A DNA stretch of 14,522 bases from CAYTNY01 sp964439215 (GTDB lineage: Bacteria; Oederibacteriota; PGYV01; CAYTNY01): the NCBI GenBank assembly GCA_964439215.1, contig CAYTNY010000055.1, positions 1-14,522 on the forward strand, given 5' to 3'. A program made the translations under genes and the position numbers. Below the pieces are notes generated by a model. That model searched no databases and was not told the DNA's origin. It saw only the letters and a program-made list of their open reading frames with translations. Below are positions 8,701 to 14,460 of the stretch, piece after piece (position 1 is the first letter of the stretch; each line of letters starts with the position of its first letter).

Positions 8701-11276
8701 GCCATTGTCCCTGTATTTCCGGCCTTATCAACAGCAACAACATGCAGATACCATTCTCCGTCCTCCAGGTCCCCCGAAAATATTGTTTCTTTATCCGTCC
8801 ACGTCGCATCCGTATCGGGAACGGTCTTTTCATTATTATCAATGACATAGTAATATCCGTCTATGCCGGACATATCCTCCGCAGGATTTATCTTAAACTG
8901 AGCTTTTTTAATATTATACCACCTATGGCTGTCCGGATGGGTCACGGAAGAGATATTCGGCGGAAGCGCCTGTGTGTCTATGTTAAACTTAAAGTGCGAA
9001 GTTTCTTTTGATACATTGCCCGCAAAATCTTTTGACCTTACGTGAACGTAAAAACCGCCGTCTTTTCTTTCAGGCAGTTCAACATCGCTTGCGGTTGTAT
9101 ATATCCATTCCGGCTCTCTGGGCTCTGTATCCGGCTTGGAATCAACACAGTAATAGAAACCTTCTATGCCTGAAAGATCCTGCGGCTTTGCGAAATGCAG
9201 CTCCACCACCGGTTTGTTGTACCAGGATTCTTCATCCGGATGGGAACGGGAGCTTATAAGCGGCGGAAGCGCGTGCGTATCTATATTTACCCGCATATGA
9301 GCGGCTTTTGCCCCTATATTACCGGCCCTGTCTTTTGATACAATATGAAAATATTTTATTCCGTCTTCCAGAGAACTCATTTTTATTGATCTTTCTTCCG
9401 TAAAAGCTCCGTTTTTATCGTTCGGAACAGTTCCCGGGTACTCATCAACAAGATAATAATACCCTTCTATTCCCGATAAATCAGAAGGCTCCTGCCAGGA
9501 AAAAACAGGTGAATTATTGTCATACCAGAGTCCGGGATCCGGATGTGTTTCGCAGGAAACCGCGGGGACGCCTGCTGTTGTATCCACACGAAACGCAAAA
9601 TGAGATACCTCCGAACTTATATTGCCGGCCTTGTCTTCTATAAGAAGATGAAAGTACCATATTCCGTCTTCCATATCTTTCAGAAGAACGCGGTCTTTGG
9701 CGGTTGAAGTGCATTTCGCCTTATCCGGAACAGTTTCGGGATCCCGGTCCACCAGATAAAGGTAATTCATAATATCCGGATGCATGCCCCAGGATATTTC
9801 CACATCCCTTAAATTATACCATTTTTCGCTCTCCGGGTGCGTAGATGAAGAGATGACAGGAGTAACCGCCGCAGTCGTGGAAAATTCTTTTTCCTCTATC
9901 GCCCCCTCAAAACTGCCTATGTCCGAATATGTAAGTATCCTGAATTTATATTTGTCAAGCGCCTTAAGATTATTCAGCGTTATCCTGTGCTCCGTGGTAA
10001 GGTCTTCATTTATTATACTGTTTTTGTATTCTCCGTCTCTGCCGTATTCTATTATTGTTTTTGCTCTTTTATCGGTTTTCCATGACACTTCCGCGCTGTG
10101 CGACGTTATATTTCTGACATTTACATCAAAAGCCTTTGGCGGCGGGGTATTGGAGACTGTTGTCCTGAATATTCTGCCTTTAGGAGACGATCCGAAATAA
10201 AGATATCCGTTGAATACTTCCAGCGCTCTTATATCTTCCTCGTCAGTCTGAAAAGCAAGCTCCCACTTTTTACCGTCAAGTGTTTTATATATCTTTCCGT
10301 TATCTCCGCTGCCCGCATATAAATTATCCCCGAAAACCGCGAAATTAAAAAAATTCGCGTCTTTTTCCGAGAAAAAGTTTTCAACCCAATTTGTTCCGTC
10401 TTCGGACATGAAAATAAGGCCGCCTGACGCCTTGGCCGTTGAGGCATAGATTTTATTTTTATAGACCGTAAAATTATTCACAAATGTCTGGTTTGTATCC
10501 AGTATTTTCTGCCAGTTCACCCCGTCCGAGGTTCTGTATATAATCCCGTTCGGATATGTTCCCGCGTATATATAATCCCTGAAAAGCCCGAAACAGGTTA
10601 CCGCAAGCTCCGTTGTATCAAGCGAAACGATCCAGTGCGTGCCGTTGTAGCTGTATATTTTCCCTTCCGTGGAGGAACCCGCGAAAAGTTTTCCCCTGAA
10701 CGCTTCAAGGCAGTGGATTCTCGCTTCTCCGCTGTTAAAAGAAAGGCTCCAGGTTTTTCCGTCAAGACTCTCGTATATCCCTCCGTTTGCGTTGGTTCCC
10801 GCAAAAAGCTTCGGCGTCCCCAGATCATTGAACTGTTTCAGGCAATAAACCTGCGGAGTATAGTCGCCCAGTTCTTCCCTGTCAAAGTTTTTTGTTCTTC
10901 CCACAGGCGCATTAAAATAAGGCGAAAATATATTGGCTATGCTTATGGTTTCCCATGCCCCGATATCGCCGCTGGATGTCCTTATAACGGAATCCTTGTT
11001 CGTAGAAGCATACAGATAACCGTTGAACTCCTCAAAATCATAAATAATCGGCGTAATATCATTTTCAAAGACAGGAATAAACGATTCCTTAGGCACATAC
11101 CGCAGATAAAGAGGAATTGAAGCTTTTATGTTTCTCATAACCTCGCCGGGATTTTTTCCGCTGACAACAAGCCCCGGAAGTTCTTTGCATTCGCCTATAT
11201 ATTTAGCTTCATCCTCTTTTACAACTATATTAAAGTTTAATGTAAGTTCTTTTTTCTTTTCTTTTTTTTCTTTCAT
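5727..11276 (-). CDS. Giant multidomain protein: HicB-like, beta-propeller, Ig/FnIII repeats, CarboxypepD_reg-like and FlgD/T9SS-like tail
   Basis: The protein has 1849 residues with this order. A lysine-rich start (1-10) precedes a HicB-like beta-beta-beta-alpha domain (about 11-64) and a propeller with seven '(L/I)YAG...G.IY.(S/T).DG..W' repeats (86-372). Next come an FnIII-like domain (about 377-468) and seven ~101-residue sandwich repeats (473-1174) carrying 'THPD...WYN', 'SGIEGYYY', 'DG.WYFHI..KD.AGN' and 'NIDT'. Two other FnIII-like domains follow (1175-1373), three more repeats (1374-1675), a carboxypeptidase-regulatory-like domain (about 1676-1758) and a FlgD/Por-secretion-like C-terminal module (about 1768-1849). 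Every domain after the first is typical of secreted or surface proteins, yet there is no signal peptide or membrane helix. An in-frame TAA at 11295-11297 rules out an upstream extension. The ATG is 11 bases after the GNAT gene, with a modest GGAAG ribosome site. No enzyme motif was seen. Binding, adhesion or a structural role is inference. Confidence 0.9.
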   Translation of the reverse strand: MKEKKEKKKELTLNFNIVVKEDEAKYIGECKELPGLVVSGKNPGEVMRNIKASIPLYLRYVPKESFIPVFENDITPIIYDFEEFNGYLYASTNKDSVIRTSSGDIGAWETISIANIFSPYFNAPVGRTKNFDREELGDYTPQVYCLKQFNDLGTPKLFAGTNANGGIYESLDGKTWSLSFNSGEARIHCLEAFRGKLFAGSSTEGKIYSYNGTHWIVSLDTTELAVTCFGLFRDYIYAGTYPNGIIYRTSDGVNWQKILDTNQTFVNNFTVYKNKIYASTAKASGGLIFMSEDGTNWVENFFSEKDANFFNFAVFGDNLYAGSGDNGKIYKTLDGKKWELAFQTDEEDIRALEVFNGYLYFGSSPKGRIFRTTVSNTPPPKAFDVNVRNITSHSAEVSWKTDKRAKTIIEYGRDGEYKNSIINEDLTTEHRITLNNLKALDKYKFRILTYSDIGSFEGAIEEKEFSTTAAVTPVISSSTHPESEKWYNLRDVEISWGMHPDIMNYLYLVDRDPETVPDKAKCTSTAKDRVLLKDMEDGIWYFHLLIEDKAGNISSEVSHFAFRVDTTAGVPAVSCETHPDPGLWYDNNSPVFSWQEPSDLSGIEGYYYLVDEYPGTVPNDKNGAFTEERSIKMSSLEDGIKYFHIVSKDRAGNIGAKAAHMRVNIDTHALPPLISSRSHPDEESWYNKPVVELHFAKPQDLSGIEGFYYCVDSKPDTEPREPEWIYTTASDVELPERKDGGFYVHVRSKDFAGNVSKETSHFKFNIDTQALPPNISSVTHPDSHRWYNIKKAQFKINPAEDMSGIDGYYYVIDNNEKTVPDTDATWTDKETIFSGDLEDGEWYLHVVAVDKAGNTGTMASHYKLNIDTLAKPPVIYSKTHKEQEEWYNNPIPEFHWDTAEDLSGVEGYYYIYDQKPNTIPGKETGEWTTSNQLTLPRLQDGVWYFHIVSKDNAGNIGWEAAHYKINIDTSVGTPRISSSTHPDEEKWYNSPQVKLSWTVPQDLSRVKHFYYVFSKEKYMKMPVDICEKTDKRDFEINVEEQGVYYFHITAEDNAGNTGEEPAVYAVNVDLKADPPSVISTTHPTPEKYYSEKNPVFVVDKTDDLSGVDGFFYKTDKNPETIPDKRSGTFIQDTTINIKEPLEDGEYYFHIVLKDKAGNVGTEASHFKFRIETSPPEVYVKELERYQASESFEVEWNGEDDESGVACFDVEYKEGEKGKWKMWLRETKLTKQAFKGEDGITYYFRARGRDNAGNWSEYYENKDIHTTVDVSAPTQITQVTARPAAGGVIELSWAKAVDSVSGLNFYRIYRSAVSGQAGMQINDDNETVETKFTDESKDLEDGIIYYYTVRAVDKVGNERESGNKQVLAICDRGAIPPVVRSMTHPMQDDWYNIKNIKLTWDTPQDATRITGYYYIFDQTATTMPDEKTGTWFTDNEIDFNNTGDGTWYFHIISKDEAGNISGEAVHYAVNVDTTNPKPPVISSLTHPDFNRWYNNNSPSFSWTTPSDPAGIEGYYYVFNRSKDTKPDVASSSWTKGTMASFADVPDGVWYLHIMAKDNAGNISETASHMQVNVAMTPPPPMVFSASHPEQDKWYRERSVKIQWKPMEYVNDIAGYYYVLDNISNTVPAPKNSKTMDTNINFDELSDGIWYFHIVSVDREGVIGTTPAHFKFQIKTKVKLKGIITQSNGIMPLSGATVEVMKEDNTTMGIGISDKEGNFSIDNLAVGKVKIKVLAKGLPPQMLYDIELNEDEPEKEMNISSEIFGFYEGKTGRLIFNYYIPEDGNVSVKVYNEAGKLIDTIEEEKKGRIYNTSSMSASELEDGIYLYQVTSKGKLTNKITRYGIRKVKKQT
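6252..7157 (-). repeat. Three tandem Ig/FnIII-like repeats (copies 8-10) inside the giant protein
   Basis: Residues 1374-1675 encode three copies of the ~101-residue unit. The WY(N/R) landmark falls at residues 1389, 1491 and 1592, so the period is 101-102. Each copy keeps 'GYYY', 'DG.WY.HI' and the KD.AGN region, though copy 10 has degenerated to 'DREGV'. The copies are well diverged in DNA, so this is an old amplification, not a recent duplication. Confidence 0.85.
7158..7754 (-). other. Two FnIII-like domains interrupting the repeat array of the giant protein
   Basis: Residues 1175-1373 lack the THPD/WYN and GYYY landmarks. The first part (about 1175-1268) has 'ESGVACFDVEYKEG' and 'YYFRARGRDNAGNWSE'. 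The second (about 1269-1373) has 'GGVIELSWAKAVD', 'FYRIYRS' and 'YYYTVRAVDKVGN', a clear fibronectin type III pattern. Together they span about two repeat lengths, so the spacing between copies 7 and 8 stays near three units. Confidence 0.75.
7755..9860 (-). repeat. Seven tandem Ig/FnIII-like repeats (copies 1-7) inside the giant protein
   Basis: Residues 473-1174 hold seven copies of a 98-101 residue beta-sandwich unit. The tryptophan of the WY(N/D) landmark is at residues 486, 584, 685, 786, 886 and 987; the seventh copy has tyrosine at 1088. Consensus landmarks in order are SS.THPD, WYN, W..P.DLSGIEGYYY..D, T.PD, LEDG.WYFHI..KD.AGN and NIDT. Copy 6 is the most diverged, having lost the SG..GYYY signature (it reads LSRVKHFYYVF). 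This type of unit occurs in secreted multidomain proteins of many environmental bacteria. Confidence 0.88.
10161..11021 (-). repeat. Seven-repeat beta-propeller region of the giant protein
   Basis: Residues 86-372 show seven copies of a short motif '(K/Y)(L/I)(Y/F)AG(S/T)...G.IY.(S/T).DG..W'. They begin near residues 86, 156, 196, 235, 275, 318 and 358. Spacing is about 40 residues, except 70 between the first and second, where a loop is inserted. The pattern resembles BNR/Kelch-like propeller blades. Six or seven blades are possible, depending on how the first and last close. Confidence 0.75.
11085..11246 (-). other. HicB-like N-terminal domain of the giant protein
   Basis: Residues 11-64 contain 'NFNIVVKEDEAKYIGECKEL' followed by 'PGLVVSGKNPGEVMRNIKAS' and 'IPLYL'. 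This matches the HicB N-terminal fold: strand ending in E-(D/E), strand 'Y(I/V)(G/A)E..ELPG', strand, then helix '(G/E)(E/A)...NIK.(S/A)I.LYL'. Classical HicB antitoxins follow this with a DNA-binding domain; here a propeller follows instead. No HicA-like toxin gene is in the window, so an antitoxin role is not supported. Confidence 0.75.
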
Positions 11277-11287
11277 GGCACTTCCGT

Positions 11288-11785
11288 TTATCTTTTATTT
11301 TTTGCTTTTTTCTGTTTTTTTTCCCGTTTCAGCTCCAGTATCAGAGCCTCTTCGTCGCACTGATCCGGAAACTTCGGGCAGTTCAGACAGTCTTTCCATA
11401 CTTTCTGCGGAAGTTTTTTCATTGCTATTTTTTTAAATCCGTATTTTCTGAAAAAACCCGGTATCTTTGTCAGCGCAAAAACTTTTTTTATCCCCAGTTC
11501 GCGCGCCTCCCGCATAACACAGGAAAAAAGCAGTTTGCCCCTTCCTTTGCCTCTGAATTCTTTTTCTATTATAAACGAGCGTATCTCCCCCAGATCTTCC
11601 CAGTAAACATGAAGAGCCACTACTCCGGCAGACCTGCCGTCTTTTTCAAGAATATAATAATCCCTCAGCTGGGCATATATATCATTCAGGTTTTTCACGA
11701 CCAGATCCGCTTCAACCGCATATTTCCTGAGTATCCCCTGTATGAATCCGGCATCGGCAACTTTTGCTTTTCTTACTTTTATCAT
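11288..11785 (-). CDS. GNAT acetyltransferase, short ArgA-like (possible N-acetylglutamate synthase)
   Basis: The protein has 165 residues and one GNAT domain, using acetyl-CoA in the cytoplasm. The acetyl-CoA loop is visible as 'EFRGKGRGKLLF' (76-87), and the conserved late motif as 'IPGFFRKYGFKKI' (108-120). The segment 'LPQKVWKDCLNCPKFPDQCD' (125-144) with C133, C136 and C143 is a signature of short, single-domain ArgA-like acetyltransferases, which make N-acetylglutamate for arginine synthesis in lineages lacking the long ArgA. The last 12 residues are very lysine-rich. The ATG overlaps the TGA of the oxidoreductase gamma gene by 4 bases (11782-11785), giving translational coupling. No other arg gene is in view, so a different amino-acid substrate remains possible. 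The GNAT call is firm, the ArgA assignment moderate. Confidence 0.85.
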   Translation of the reverse strand: MIKVRKAKVADAGFIQGILRKYAVEADLVVKNLNDIYAQLRDYYILEKDGRSAGVVALHVYWEDLGEIRSFIIEKEFRGKGRGKLLFSCVMREARELGIKKVFALTKIPGFFRKYGFKKIAMKKLPQKVWKDCLNCPKFPDQCDEEALILELKREKKQKKAKNKR

Positions 11786-12333
11786 TTTTGAGAAATCTTC
11801 TCCTTTGCCGCTTTTATGCCTTGGCTGTATGCCAGGATATTTTTTTCAAGTATTTCTTCATTCTTCCCGCGCATCATCTCTTCTATGATCCTGTAGGCGT
11901 TTTTTTCATCCAAAACACCCGATGCGTGCATAAACGCGCCTGTCATTATTATATTCAGCGCCCTGGGAAACTTCAGCCTTGCCGCCATTCCGGACGCCGG
12001 AATTTCCAGGACCCTGCCCGGACAATCACTGTCTATTTTGGTAAGGGATGAATTGCTTATAACCAGGGTTTCATCCGTTATTTTGTTTTTATAATTATCA
12101 TAGGCCCTCTGGTCAAACACCATAAAACTGCCCGGCGCTTCAACCATCGGCGAAAATATTTCCTCGTCAGAAACCACAACATCACAGAAAGAAAACCCCC
12201 CTCTTTTTTCCGCTCCATAAGAAGGAAGCCACGTCACCTGTTTTTTTTCAAGTATGGCTATTTTTGACAGAAAAACACCGGTTGTCAGAATTCCCTGTCC
12301 TCCGGTCCCTGCTATAAGTATATCGTAATACAT
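11782..12333 (-). CDS. 2-oxoacid:ferredoxin oxidoreductase, gamma subunit (KorC/VorC-like)
   Basis: This 183-residue subunit belongs to the POR/KOR gamma family, part of the cytoplasmic complex that oxidatively decarboxylates 2-oxoacids to acyl-CoA with ferredoxin. The N-terminus 'DILIAGTGGQGILTTG' (4-19, with GTGGQG at 9-14) and 'SYGAEKRGG' (38-46, usually SYGPE.RGG) are the hallmark motifs, and the length is typical. The ATG lies 10 bases after the beta-subunit stop. Its ribosome site GGAG overlaps that stop codon (TAGGAG), which fits tight stoichiometry. The gene overlaps the downstream GNAT start by 4 bases. The separate gamma, alpha and beta genes plus a small ferredoxin subunit show the four-subunit form of the enzyme. 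The substrate cannot be fixed from this subunit. Confidence 0.93.
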   Translation of the reverse strand: MYYDILIAGTGGQGILTTGVFLSKIAILEKKQVTWLPSYGAEKRGGFSFCDVVVSDEEIFSPMVEAPGSFMVFDQRAYDNYKNKITDETLVISNSSLTKIDSDCPGRVLEIPASGMAARLKFPRALNIIMTGAFMHASGVLDEKNAYRIIEEMMRGKNEEILEKNILAYSQGIKAAKEKISQK

Positions 12334-12343
12334 TTTTCATCTC

Positions 12344-13093
12344 CTATGCCGTATCTTTTACCACACCCAGCGGGTAATATTCCTGCATATCCTCATCAAC
12401 AAATTTATTTGATTCAAAAGTGTCTTTTCTCCAGTTAGTCGGGCAGTTGGCAAGCACCTCTATCATGGAATATCCCACATTTGTAATCTGATTCATAAAA
12501 GCTTTTTTAATCGCTTTTTTTGTTCTTATTACGGAAGCCGCATCAGTTACCTTTACCCGTTCAAGATATTTTACTCCGGGAAGCGGAGATAAAAGCTCCA
12601 GAACTTTCATGGGATATCCATAATTTTTCACATCCCTGCCGTAGGGAGATGTCGTGGTAACCTGCTGAATAAGCGATGTGGGCGCAAGCTGTCCGCCCGT
12701 CATGCCGTAATTTGTGTTATTTATGAATATAACCGTTATATTCTCGCCCCTGTTTGCGGTTTGTATTGTTTCCGCCATTCCTATGGACGCCAGGTCTCCG
12801 TCTCCCTGATAGGAAAAAATCAGCTTGTCCGGCTGCACTCTTTTCATGGCTGTCGCCACAACAGGTGTTCTTCCGTGAGGAGCCTCGGAAACATCAAAGT
12901 TCCAGAAATCATATCCAAACACCGCGCATCCTACCGGCGCCACTCCCACTGTTTTTTCCCTGACATTAAGTTCATCTATCACTTCAGCTATAAGTTTATG
13001 CACCGTACTGTGTGAACATCCCGGACAATAGGAAAAAACCGCATCCGTCAAGGCCCGGGGTTTGTCATATACTACCCGCTCTTTGAATTTCAT
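12344..13093 (-). CDS. 2-oxoacid:ferredoxin oxidoreductase, beta subunit (TPP-binding; KorB/VorA-like)
   Basis: This 249-residue subunit binds thiamine pyrophosphate and Mg and carries out the decarboxylation step. The TPP motif is complete: 'GDGDLASIG' (97-105) through 'NNTNYGMTGGQ' (125-135). 'YCPGCSHS' (22-29, C23/C26) and 'VGCAVFGYDFW' near 54-64 are standard for this family, as is the late 'ANCPTNW' (215-221). The C-terminus 'YYPLGVVKD' is also typical of the short KorB/VorA type. The ATG overlaps the alpha-subunit TGA by 4 bases (13090-13093), and AAGGAG lies within the end of alpha. It forms the catalytic core with the alpha subunit. Confidence 0.95.
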   Translation of the reverse strand: MKFKERVVYDKPRALTDAVFSYCPGCSHSTVHKLIAEVIDELNVREKTVGVAPVGCAVFGYDFWNFDVSEAPHGRTPVVATAMKRVQPDKLIFSYQGDGDLASIGMAETIQTANRGENITVIFINNTNYGMTGGQLAPTSLIQQVTTTSPYGRDVKNYGYPMKVLELLSPLPGVKYLERVKVTDAASVIRTKKAIKKAFMNQITNVGYSMIEVLANCPTNWRKDTFESNKFVDEDMQEYYPLGVVKDTA

Positions 13094-14142
13094 ACCCTGC
13101 TCCTTATAACATCCGCCAGTTCCTTTGACGTGGGAACACCGCCGCCGGGCCTGCCGTAAAACTCAATTTCACAGCTGCCTTCAAGGGCTATTTTCACATC
13201 ATCCAGCATCTGGCCGTTATTCATTTCAAAAACAAAAATCTTTTTAACTTTTTTCGCCGCTTCTTTAAGTTCTTTGTATGGGAAGGGCCAGAGAGTAATC
13301 GGCCTGAAAAGCCCGGTTTTAAGGTCTTCCGTCATCTTAACGGCTCCTTTTGACACTCTTCCCGCTGTTCCAAAGGCAACAATAAGATAATCAGCATTTT
13401 GTCCGCCCCACAATTCAAACCGTTTTTCATTTTCTGTTATTTTATCGTACTTTTCTTTTAATTTAAGATTATGCTGTTCCAGAACGCCGGGTTTCATAAG
13501 AAGCGACACCACTCTTCTTGAATCCCTGCCTTTTGCGCCGTCCAGCGCCCAGTTTTTTTCCATATTCAGAAATTCGGGCTTTTTCTTTGTAAATGTTATG
13601 TTTTCCATTATCTGTCCCAAAAGCCCGTCCGCAAGAACCATAACAGGGCTGCGGTATTTATCAGCAAGATCAAACGCTTCAAATGTAAAGTCATACATTT
13701 CCTGCGCATTTGAAGGCGCAAGCGTTATAAGATGATAATCCCCGTGGCCCGGCTTTACAGCCTGATAATAATCGCTTTGAGAAGGCGCTATATTGCCCAG
13801 CCCCGGCCCTCCCCGCATAACATTCACCAAAACGCCCGGCAGTTCACATCCCGCCATATAGGAGATGCCTTCCTGCATAAGCGACATCCCGGGCGAAGAT
13901 GACGTAGTCATTGCCCTCGCGCCCGCGGCAGAGGCCCCGAAAACCATATTAATAGAGATCAGTTCGGACTCCCCCTGTATAAATGTCCCGTTTACATCCA
14001 GCATTCTTTTTGACATATATTCCGGTATTTCATTCTGAGGAGTTATCGGATATCCCGCATAAAACCTGCACCCCGCGTCAAGAGCCGCCTCAACCACGGC
14101 ATGGTTCCCTTTTATAAAGACCTGTTCTTTTGTTTCGCTCAT
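13090..14142 (-). CDS. vorB: 2-oxoacid:ferredoxin oxidoreductase, alpha subunit (VorB/KorA-like)
   Basis: This 350-residue subunit carries the pyrimidine-binding half of the TPP site and the CoA-interacting domain. 'FYAGYPITPQNEIPEYMS' (residues 27-44) and 'MRGGPGLGNIAPSQSDYYQA' (109-128) are the classic motifs, in the form usually annotated as VorB (3-methyl-2-oxobutanoate dehydrogenase subunit); 2-oxoglutarate or mixed 2-oxoacid use is also possible. A longer reading from the ATG at 14166 exists, but it has no ribosome site. The ATG at 14142 has GAGGTG at 14148-14153 with a 5-base spacer, starts with MSETKEQVFIKGN, and gives a 4-base ATGA overlap with the ferredoxin gene like two other junctions here. 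I therefore chose 14142. The symbol follows the alpha-subunit convention and does not prove substrate. Confidence 0.92.
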   Translation of the reverse strand: MSETKEQVFIKGNHAVVEAALDAGCRFYAGYPITPQNEIPEYMSKRMLDVNGTFIQGESELISINMVFGASAAGARAMTTSSSPGMSLMQEGISYMAGCELPGVLVNVMRGGPGLGNIAPSQSDYYQAVKPGHGDYHLITLAPSNAQEMYDFTFEAFDLADKYRSPVMVLADGLLGQIMENITFTKKKPEFLNMEKNWALDGAKGRDSRRVVSLLMKPGVLEQHNLKLKEKYDKITENEKRFELWGGQNADYLIVAFGTAGRVSKGAVKMTEDLKTGLFRPITLWPFPYKELKEAAKKVKKIFVFEMNNGQMLDDVKIALEGSCEIEFYGRPGGGVPTSKELADVIRSRV

Positions 14143-14366
14143 TCGGGCACCTCTACAAGTTCGCATACTTTTATCGCGGCATCAGGACATACAACCGCGC
14201 ATAATCTGCAGGCATTGCAGGCATCCAGATTATTAAATTTAACCACATTGTATCCATATTTGTTTAATTCATTGCTTTCGGATATCTCGTTTTTCCTGCA
14301 CTCGGCAATACATAATCCGCATCCTTTACATCTGTCTTCATATATATATATTCTGCCTTTTTTCAA
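14139..14366 (-). CDS. 2-oxoacid:ferredoxin oxidoreductase, delta subunit (2x[4Fe-4S] ferredoxin; KorD/VorD-like)
   Basis: This 75-residue ferredoxin-like subunit passes electrons from the TPP centre to external ferredoxin. Two four-cysteine sets are complete: C13/C16/C19/C23 ('CKGCGLCIAEC') and C50/C53/C56/C60 ('CNACRLCAVVCP'), predicting two [4Fe-4S] clusters. The first set is followed by Arg, not the more usual Pro. I place the start at the TTG of 14364-14366 because AAAGGTG lies 8 bases upstream and the protein then begins MKKGRIYIYEDRC, normal for the family. A GTG at 14375 and a TTG at 14414 are in frame but lack a well-placed ribosome site; the 14414 start would also fall only about 10 bases after the predicted transcription start. 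It is first in the operon and overlaps alpha by 4 bases. Confidence 0.88.
   Translation of the reverse strand: MKKGRIYIYEDRCKGCGLCIAECRKNEISESNELNKYGYNVVKFNNLDACNACRLCAVVCPDAAIKVCELVEVPE
14148..14153 (-). promoter_or_regulatory. Shine-Dalgarno site that decides the alpha-subunit start
   Basis: GAGGTG lies 5 bases before the ATG at 14140-14142, inside the end of the ferredoxin gene. It supports the shorter alpha subunit over the ATG 24 bases upstream, which has no such site. Confidence 0.65.
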
Positions 14367-14395
14367 GGAAATCACACCTTTCTTTAGTATATTCA

Positions 14396-14408
14396 GCCGT
14401 ATAACGGC
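14396..14408 (-). other. Short inverted repeat in the operon leader
   Basis: The minus-strand leader reads GCCGT, loop TAT, ACGGC: a perfect 5-bp stem with a 3-base loop, about 30 bases before the chosen TTG start. It is too small to be a convincing terminator and lacks a U-run. A small operator or leader structure is possible but unproven. Confidence 0.35.
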
Positions 14409-14431
14409 ATACAAAATTCATTATGCTGATA

Positions 14432-14460
14432 ATTATATTATATCAACCGTGATAATACAA
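14432..14460 (-). promoter_or_regulatory. Predicted sigma70-type promoter of the oxidoreductase operon
   Basis: On the minus strand TTGTAT (14455-14460) is followed by exactly 17 bases and then a perfect TATAAT (14432-14437). A second TATAAT overlaps just upstream (14437-14442). The -35 matches consensus at only the TTG bases, while the -10 is perfect. Transcription would start near 14425, leaving a leader of about 60 bases before the ferredoxin TTG. No other site of this quality was noticed in the intergenic gaps. The remaining bases to the window end (14461-14522) show no gene I can support. Confidence 0.6.

Noticed and set aside
6252..9860. CRISPR array or DNA-level tandem repeat
   Set aside because: The periodicity (~300 bases) is at protein level only; copies are diverged in DNA, are all in frame and have no spacer-repeat structure.
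11085..11276. HicB antitoxin of a HicAB toxin-antitoxin pair
   Set aside because: The domain is fused in frame to 1780 further residues and no small HicA-like gene lies on either side, so a TA module is not supported.
13090..14166. Longer alpha subunit beginning at the ATG of 14166
   Set aside because: It adds eight residues not typical of the family, has no ribosome site, and overlaps the ferredoxin gene by 28 bases rather than the 4-base overlap seen at sister junctions.
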